DNA of 23,564 nucleotides, from positions 3,941 to 27,504 of IMG/VR virus record IMGVR_UViG_3300000101_000116, one strand, 5' to 3'. Source of the DNA: a virus. Below the pieces are notes generated by a model, which ran no database searches, was not told where the DNA came from, and saw only the letters and a program-made list of their open reading frames with translations. The position numbers were made by a program, and so were the translations under genes. This document shows, in pieces, positions 20,931 through 23,564 of this stretch. The stretch's first letter is position 1; each line of letters opens with the position of its first letter.

Positions 20931-22169
20931 TTACCCCACAAAAATCTTTAGCGGAGTCTTTGAGACGATTGCGTCCATGTTGTCCACCATTGCTTTATCT
21001 GTCTCGGCAATCTTAGCATAGAGCATTTCATCAAGTTGCTTGTTGAGCTCTTCTCTTAATGTCTGCTGTTCGCTAGAGGCTTGTCCTAGAAGGTCTGAGG
21101 CGTTCAAGGAGACCGTATCTCCGGGAATAGGTATGCTACCCCCAAACTTACCTCTAACTTGCCCCAGAGTCTCTTTAGAGAGCGCTAAGGAGAACCTTCT
21201 AATCCACTGTTGACCGATGGAGTTAATCTTATTAAAAGGAATGTTCTCCATAGGCATAGTGTTCATGTTGTTGACTCCATCAATACCAGAGTCATATGAA
21301 CCAGTAGTGAATGCTTCGTTACCAGTTTCAACAGTAAATCTAAACCAAAATTTTTCTGGTGAGACACTGTCTGGTGGTGGGTAGAGTATTAATTTGTTAT
21401 CAACCAACTCATATGAGTAATGAGATGTCCTTGTGTATAAGTGGTCTTCATATTGTATAGCTTGAAGCTTGTTTTGCCAAGGTGGTATTACTTGAAATGA
21501 TGAGTCATCGGCATACTGTCCGTAACTGTGCATATCACCAGTAACATTTAGGCCACCGTAATATCCATAGAATCTCCACATTTGTCTTGGAGATATGTAA
21601 TATACTTGTCTGATCTTGATTCTCTTGTTATCCATTCCGGCCCAAGGAGTTCCATCTTGAGAGCTGGATACGACATGTTGAAGGTCATAGTCTTGTCGAT
21701 CCACAACTCTATCAAAGGATGCTGAATAGATTGGCTGAGTACCACCGACCATTGCTTCTGTTGAAAACTTATCTGCACCTCTGAAGGCATAGTCGAATTG
21801 AAACTTGGGATACTTAAGAGATACGGAGTCTGATCCGGATACTTCACCCTTGTGATCAAAAGACCCTGTAGGGCCTCCTAGGGCGCTCCCTAAGGCGTTC
21901 CGTGCTTGATGTAGGTTCACGATATAGGAATACTCTAAACAGGCTTCCTCGTAGTGATTGTAGACGTTTTTGTTTGTGATCTCGATATCAAGAACGTCTC
22001 CACCAAGTCTCTTGTATGTGAATGCTACCTGTGCCGCAGCACCTGATAAAAAAGCATCTGATGTGTAAAAACCAATCGCTAATGACTCGACAACATCAGC
22101 CTCTGTTCCCTTTTCGGATAATACAATAGCTGATACTGTTGATGTTGGTGTAAGATCAGGAAATGACAT
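20931..22169 (-). CDS. 13: Neck/head completion protein (gp13-like), 412 aa
   Basis: The ATG at 22169 has GGAGGG upstream and follows a strong terminator. The segment YKRLGGDVLDIEITNKNVYN near the N-terminus and the C-terminal stretch WIRRFSLALSKETLGQVRGK, followed by IPIPGDTVSLNASDLL, match the gp13 neck family as I know it. It is about 100 residues longer than T4 gp13, with extra Tyr/Ser-rich sequence in the middle (about 110-260). The T4 protein forms the ring between portal and gp14. The neighbour order 13-14-15-18-19 supports the call. Confidence 0.72.
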   Translation of the reverse strand: MSFPDLTPTSTVSAIVLSEKGTEADVVESLAIGFYTSDAFLSGAAAQVAFTYKRLGGDVLDIEITNKNVYNHYEEACLEYSYIVNLHQARNALGSALGGPTGSFDHKGEVSGSDSVSLKYPKFQFDYAFRGADKFSTEAMVGGTQPIYSASFDRVVDRQDYDLQHVVSSSQDGTPWAGMDNKRIKIRQVYYISPRQMWRFYGYYGGLNVTGDMHSYGQYADDSSFQVIPPWQNKLQAIQYEDHLYTRTSHYSYELVDNKLILYPPPDSVSPEKFWFRFTVETGNEAFTTGSYDSGIDGVNNMNTMPMENIPFNKINSIGQQWIRRFSLALSKETLGQVRGKFGGSIPIPGDTVSLNASDLLGQASSEQQTLREELNKQLDEMLYAKIAETDKAMVDNMDAIVSKTPLKIFVG

Positions 22170-22211
22170 ATAAAACCCTCCGTCATTGTAAATAGTTTAA
22201 TTAAAAGTAAA

Positions 22212-22237
22212 CCTCCGAACACCAAGGTATTCAGAGG
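22212..22237 (-). terminator. Strong terminator after the 134-aa repetitive gene
   Basis: On the minus strand an 11-bp stem (CCTCTGAATAC/GTGTTCGGAGG, with G-U pairs) and CTTG tetraloop is followed by TTTACTTTTAATT. It separates the head-protein unit from the neck/tail unit. Confidence 0.85.
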
Positions 22238-22266
22238 AAAGGAGGTTAAAATGAAACTTAATTATT

Positions 22267-22671
22267 TTACTTTTTAGTAGATTTCCTAGAGCGTCTGCGA
22301 GTTGTCTTTTTTACTTTAACTTCTTCAACAGCCTCTTTGGCTTCTTCCACTATATCAGCAGCAGTTTCCATTGCTTCTTCAACAGCTTCCTCAACAACCT
22401 TTGCTACCTTCTTAGCGGTCTTCTTAGTCTTTTGTGCGACTTCCTTGACCTCTTCAACGGCTTCTTCAATTGTCTCTTCAACTGTCTCTGCAACCTCTTC
22501 GATTGTTTCAACAACTTCTTCGATTGCTTCTGCGACTTCTGCCTTAATTCTTTCTTGTTCGTCAATGATATGACCAAGCCCTACACGACGAGCCTCTTGG
22601 GGATCTAACTCAATCCCCAAAAGACGGTGTTTTCGTAATAGAAGCTTTTTTCTTTTTGATCTACGACCCAT
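22267..22671 (-). CDS. Repetitive Glu/Val/Ala-rich helical protein with basic ends, 134 aa
   Basis: The ATG at 22671 lies ten bases after the stop of the 149-aa gene, behind GAGGTAAC. The first 25 residues are very basic (GRRSKRKKLLLRKHRLLG). Residues about 40-115 are a long low-complexity amphipathic helix of E-E-V/A-x-E repeats (EAIEEVVETIEEVAETVEET), with a short Lys block (KKTKKTAKKVAKV) in the middle. The last 20 are again Lys/Arg-rich (TTRRRSRKSTKK). The layout suggests a coiled coil or surface-binding helix with two nucleic-acid-binding ends. I know no named homologue. The position between the capsid-associated protein and the neck protein suggests a head-related role. Confidence 0.7.
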   Translation of the reverse strand: MGRRSKRKKLLLRKHRLLGIELDPQEARRVGLGHIIDEQERIKAEVAEAIEEVVETIEEVAETVEETIEEAVEEVKEVAQKTKKTAKKVAKVVEEAVEEAMETAADIVEEAKEAVEEVKVKKTTRRRSRKSTKK

Positions 22672-22681
22672 TAGTTACCTC

Positions 22682-23131
22682 TTATGCGAATACGGCTGTT
22701 GCACCAGCGGTAGCAATCGCAACACCACTAACTTGCCAGTTTGTGCCATCACAATAAACATCTATGTAAGATCCAACGTGTGTTACATCAGTAAATTCAA
22801 CTTTGGTGTCGGTTCCATCATCTTTTCTTGTTCTGACTTCTGTATCGTTGGCTGCATGATATACAACATTCAGTATCGTACCTTTCATTGTAGCGGCGCC
22901 CGATGCTACGATATCAACTTGTGCGGCTCCATTGCTCATCTCAGACATAAATTGAAATCTGAAGTAAGCACCCTCTTGAGCAGCTGGTAGTGTGATGCTA
23001 ATACCAGCAGCAGCATTATAATTGATCAAATACAGTTCTCCAGTTTCGGCGCTTGCAATTGTCTTATTACCTGTGATAATTTCTGTTCTTTGACGACTTG
23101 CGACTCTTGCCGCTCTTCCAACTTTAGCCAT
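22682..23131 (-). CDS. Probable head decoration or capsid-associated protein, 149 aa
   Basis: The ATG at 23131 has AAGGAG upstream. After a short basic N-terminus (AKVGRAARVASRQRTE) the protein is beta-rich, with TGELYLINYNAAAGISITLP, GAYFRFQFMS, and a closing YIDVYCDGTNWQVSGVAIAT. This strand pattern occurs in phage surface proteins that decorate heads or form fibre shafts, and the gene is the first after the major capsid protein, the usual place for a decoration protein. I do not recognise a specific family, and the role is inferred from fold impression and position. Confidence 0.65.
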   Translation of the reverse strand: MAKVGRAARVASRQRTEIITGNKTIASAETGELYLINYNAAAGISITLPAAQEGAYFRFQFMSEMSNGAAQVDIVASGAATMKGTILNVVYHAANDTEVRTRKDDGTDTKVEFTDVTHVGSYIDVYCDGTNWQVSGVAIATAGATAVFA

Positions 23132-23160
23132 AATATAATCTCCTTAAAATATATGATCTT

Positions 23161-23174
23161 GGGCAAAGGTGCCC
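23161..23174 (-). promoter_or_regulatory. Small hairpin in the leader of the 149-aa gene
   Basis: GGGCA/TGCCC forms a 5-bp stem with a four-base loop, 30 bases before the start codon and just after the capsid terminator. It has no U-tract on the minus strand. It might stabilise the 5' end of the mRNA (inference). Confidence 0.3.
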
Positions 23175-23209
23175 TTGTTTCTTATTAAATAGTGTCTAGA
23201 AATAGAAAA

Positions 23210-23231
23210 CCCCCGAACCGAAGTCCGAGGG
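23210..23231 (-). terminator. Terminator after the major capsid gene
   Basis: On the minus strand CCCTCGGAC and GTTCGGGGG form nine pairs (some G-U) closed by a TTCG tetraloop, followed by TTTTCTATTT. On the plus strand two of the pairs become A-C mismatches, so it is built for minus-strand RNA. Confidence 0.88.
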
Positions 23232-23255
23232 TCTCTTTTTTTCAAGATCGTTAAA

Positions 23256-23564
23256 TTAGGATCCAGACTCGCCTGCTAATCCACGAACGATAACAAGACC
23301 GTACATGTCAGGACGAACCATTTTCTTACCGTAACGAGTCATAACACCTTTGCGAGGAACGAAGTCTTCAGGTCCAAAGATGGTAGGAGTTGTTTGCAAT
23401 GGTACATATGGAGCGTAAACATATCCACTTTCCAAGAAAGAAGAACCTTTACGACCAACCAAGATTGCGTTACGTGGGAAGTAAGGATCAACGATAACGT
23501 CGAACTTACGGTTCAAAGAACCAACCTTAACAGCACCGATGTCGCCTTTGTCAGCGTCAGCAGT
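23256..23564 (-). CDS. 23: Major capsid protein (gp23-like), C-terminal part
   Basis: The frame is open to the window edge (103 codons visible). The sequence matches the C-terminal part of T4 gp23: VDPYFPRNAILVGRKGSSFL, then VYAPYVPLQTTPTIFGPEDF and PRKGVMTRYGKKM, where T4 has VDPYF, GYKGSS, YYAPYTPL and QPRIGFKTRYG. The start codon and N-terminal domain lie outside the window. The protein forms the hexamers of the head shell. It ends in GLAGESGS and is followed by a strong terminator, as expected for the most abundant virion protein. Codon choice here looks more biased (AAC, GTT, CGT) than in neighbouring unknown genes. Confidence 0.93.
   Translation of the reverse strand, partial: TADADKGDIGAVKVGSLNRKFDVIVDPYFPRNAILVGRKGSSFLESGYVYAPYVPLQTTPTIFGPEDFVPRKGVMTRYGKKMVRPDMYGLVIVRGLAGESGS

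Noticed and set aside
1-23564. CRISPR arrays, insertion sequences, integrase or attachment sites.
   Set aside because: I searched for regularly spaced repeats, transposase motifs and terminal inverted repeats and saw none. The few repeats seen are hairpins or promoter motifs.

Overview
The window is a piece of a tailed-phage genome with a T4-type contractile-tail (myovirus) structural module. Every credible protein gene, both tRNA-like genes and all credible terminators lie on the minus strand, so the biological reading order runs from position 23564 down to 1. The evidence for a T4-type phage is the order major capsid protein (gp23-like C-terminus), two head-associated proteins, neck proteins (gp13-like, gp14-like), tail terminator/sheath stabiliser (gp15-like), sheath (gp18-like), two tail-tube proteins (gp19-like), a gp26/gp51-type baseplate protein, a small protein in the tail-chaperone position, tape measure, a tube/baseplate protein, a LysM-type baseplate protein and a giant hub-like protein, plus a gp32-type zinc-containing ssDNA-binding protein at the far end. 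Sequence identity to T4 looks low and several proteins differ strongly in size, so this is a distant relative. The host cannot be told from the sequence.

Region 23564-5255 is the virion block. Genes are tightly packed with short gaps, overlaps and good Shine-Dalgarno sites. Strong terminators follow the capsid gene (23210-23231), the 134-aa repetitive protein (22212-22237) and the small gene before the tape measure (14382-14409).

Region 5254-1929 is a compact, translationally coupled operon of replication and unknown genes. It starts from a strong sigma70-type promoter at 5225-5253 and encodes a short family A DNA polymerase without an exonuclease domain, two paralogous small beta-barrel-like proteins whose reading frames are nested, a divergent compact FtsZ/tubulin-like protein, a small coiled-coil protein, a 56-aa protein and a 164-aa protein.

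Region 1932-1 holds small genes separated by promoters and RNA structures: a 25-aa membrane peptide with its own promoter, an 88-aa protein with its own promoter, a structured 3' region with a terminator, a tRNA-Arg(UCU) with an unusually long variable arm, a possible 31-aa hydrophobic peptide, an 89-aa protein, a hairpin, a non-canonical tRNA-like sequence, and the gp32-like gene behind a promoter and structured leader. Four promoters here and upstream of the polymerase share one architecture: TTGACA, exactly 17 bp, then an ATGT-TATNTT/TATAAT extended -10.

The points most worth following are the FtsZ/tubulin-like gene with its coupled neighbours, the nested paralogue pair, a possible +1 frameshift on a T7 run just before the tape measure, the class II-shaped tRNA-Arg, and the exonuclease-less polymerase in a T4-type genome.
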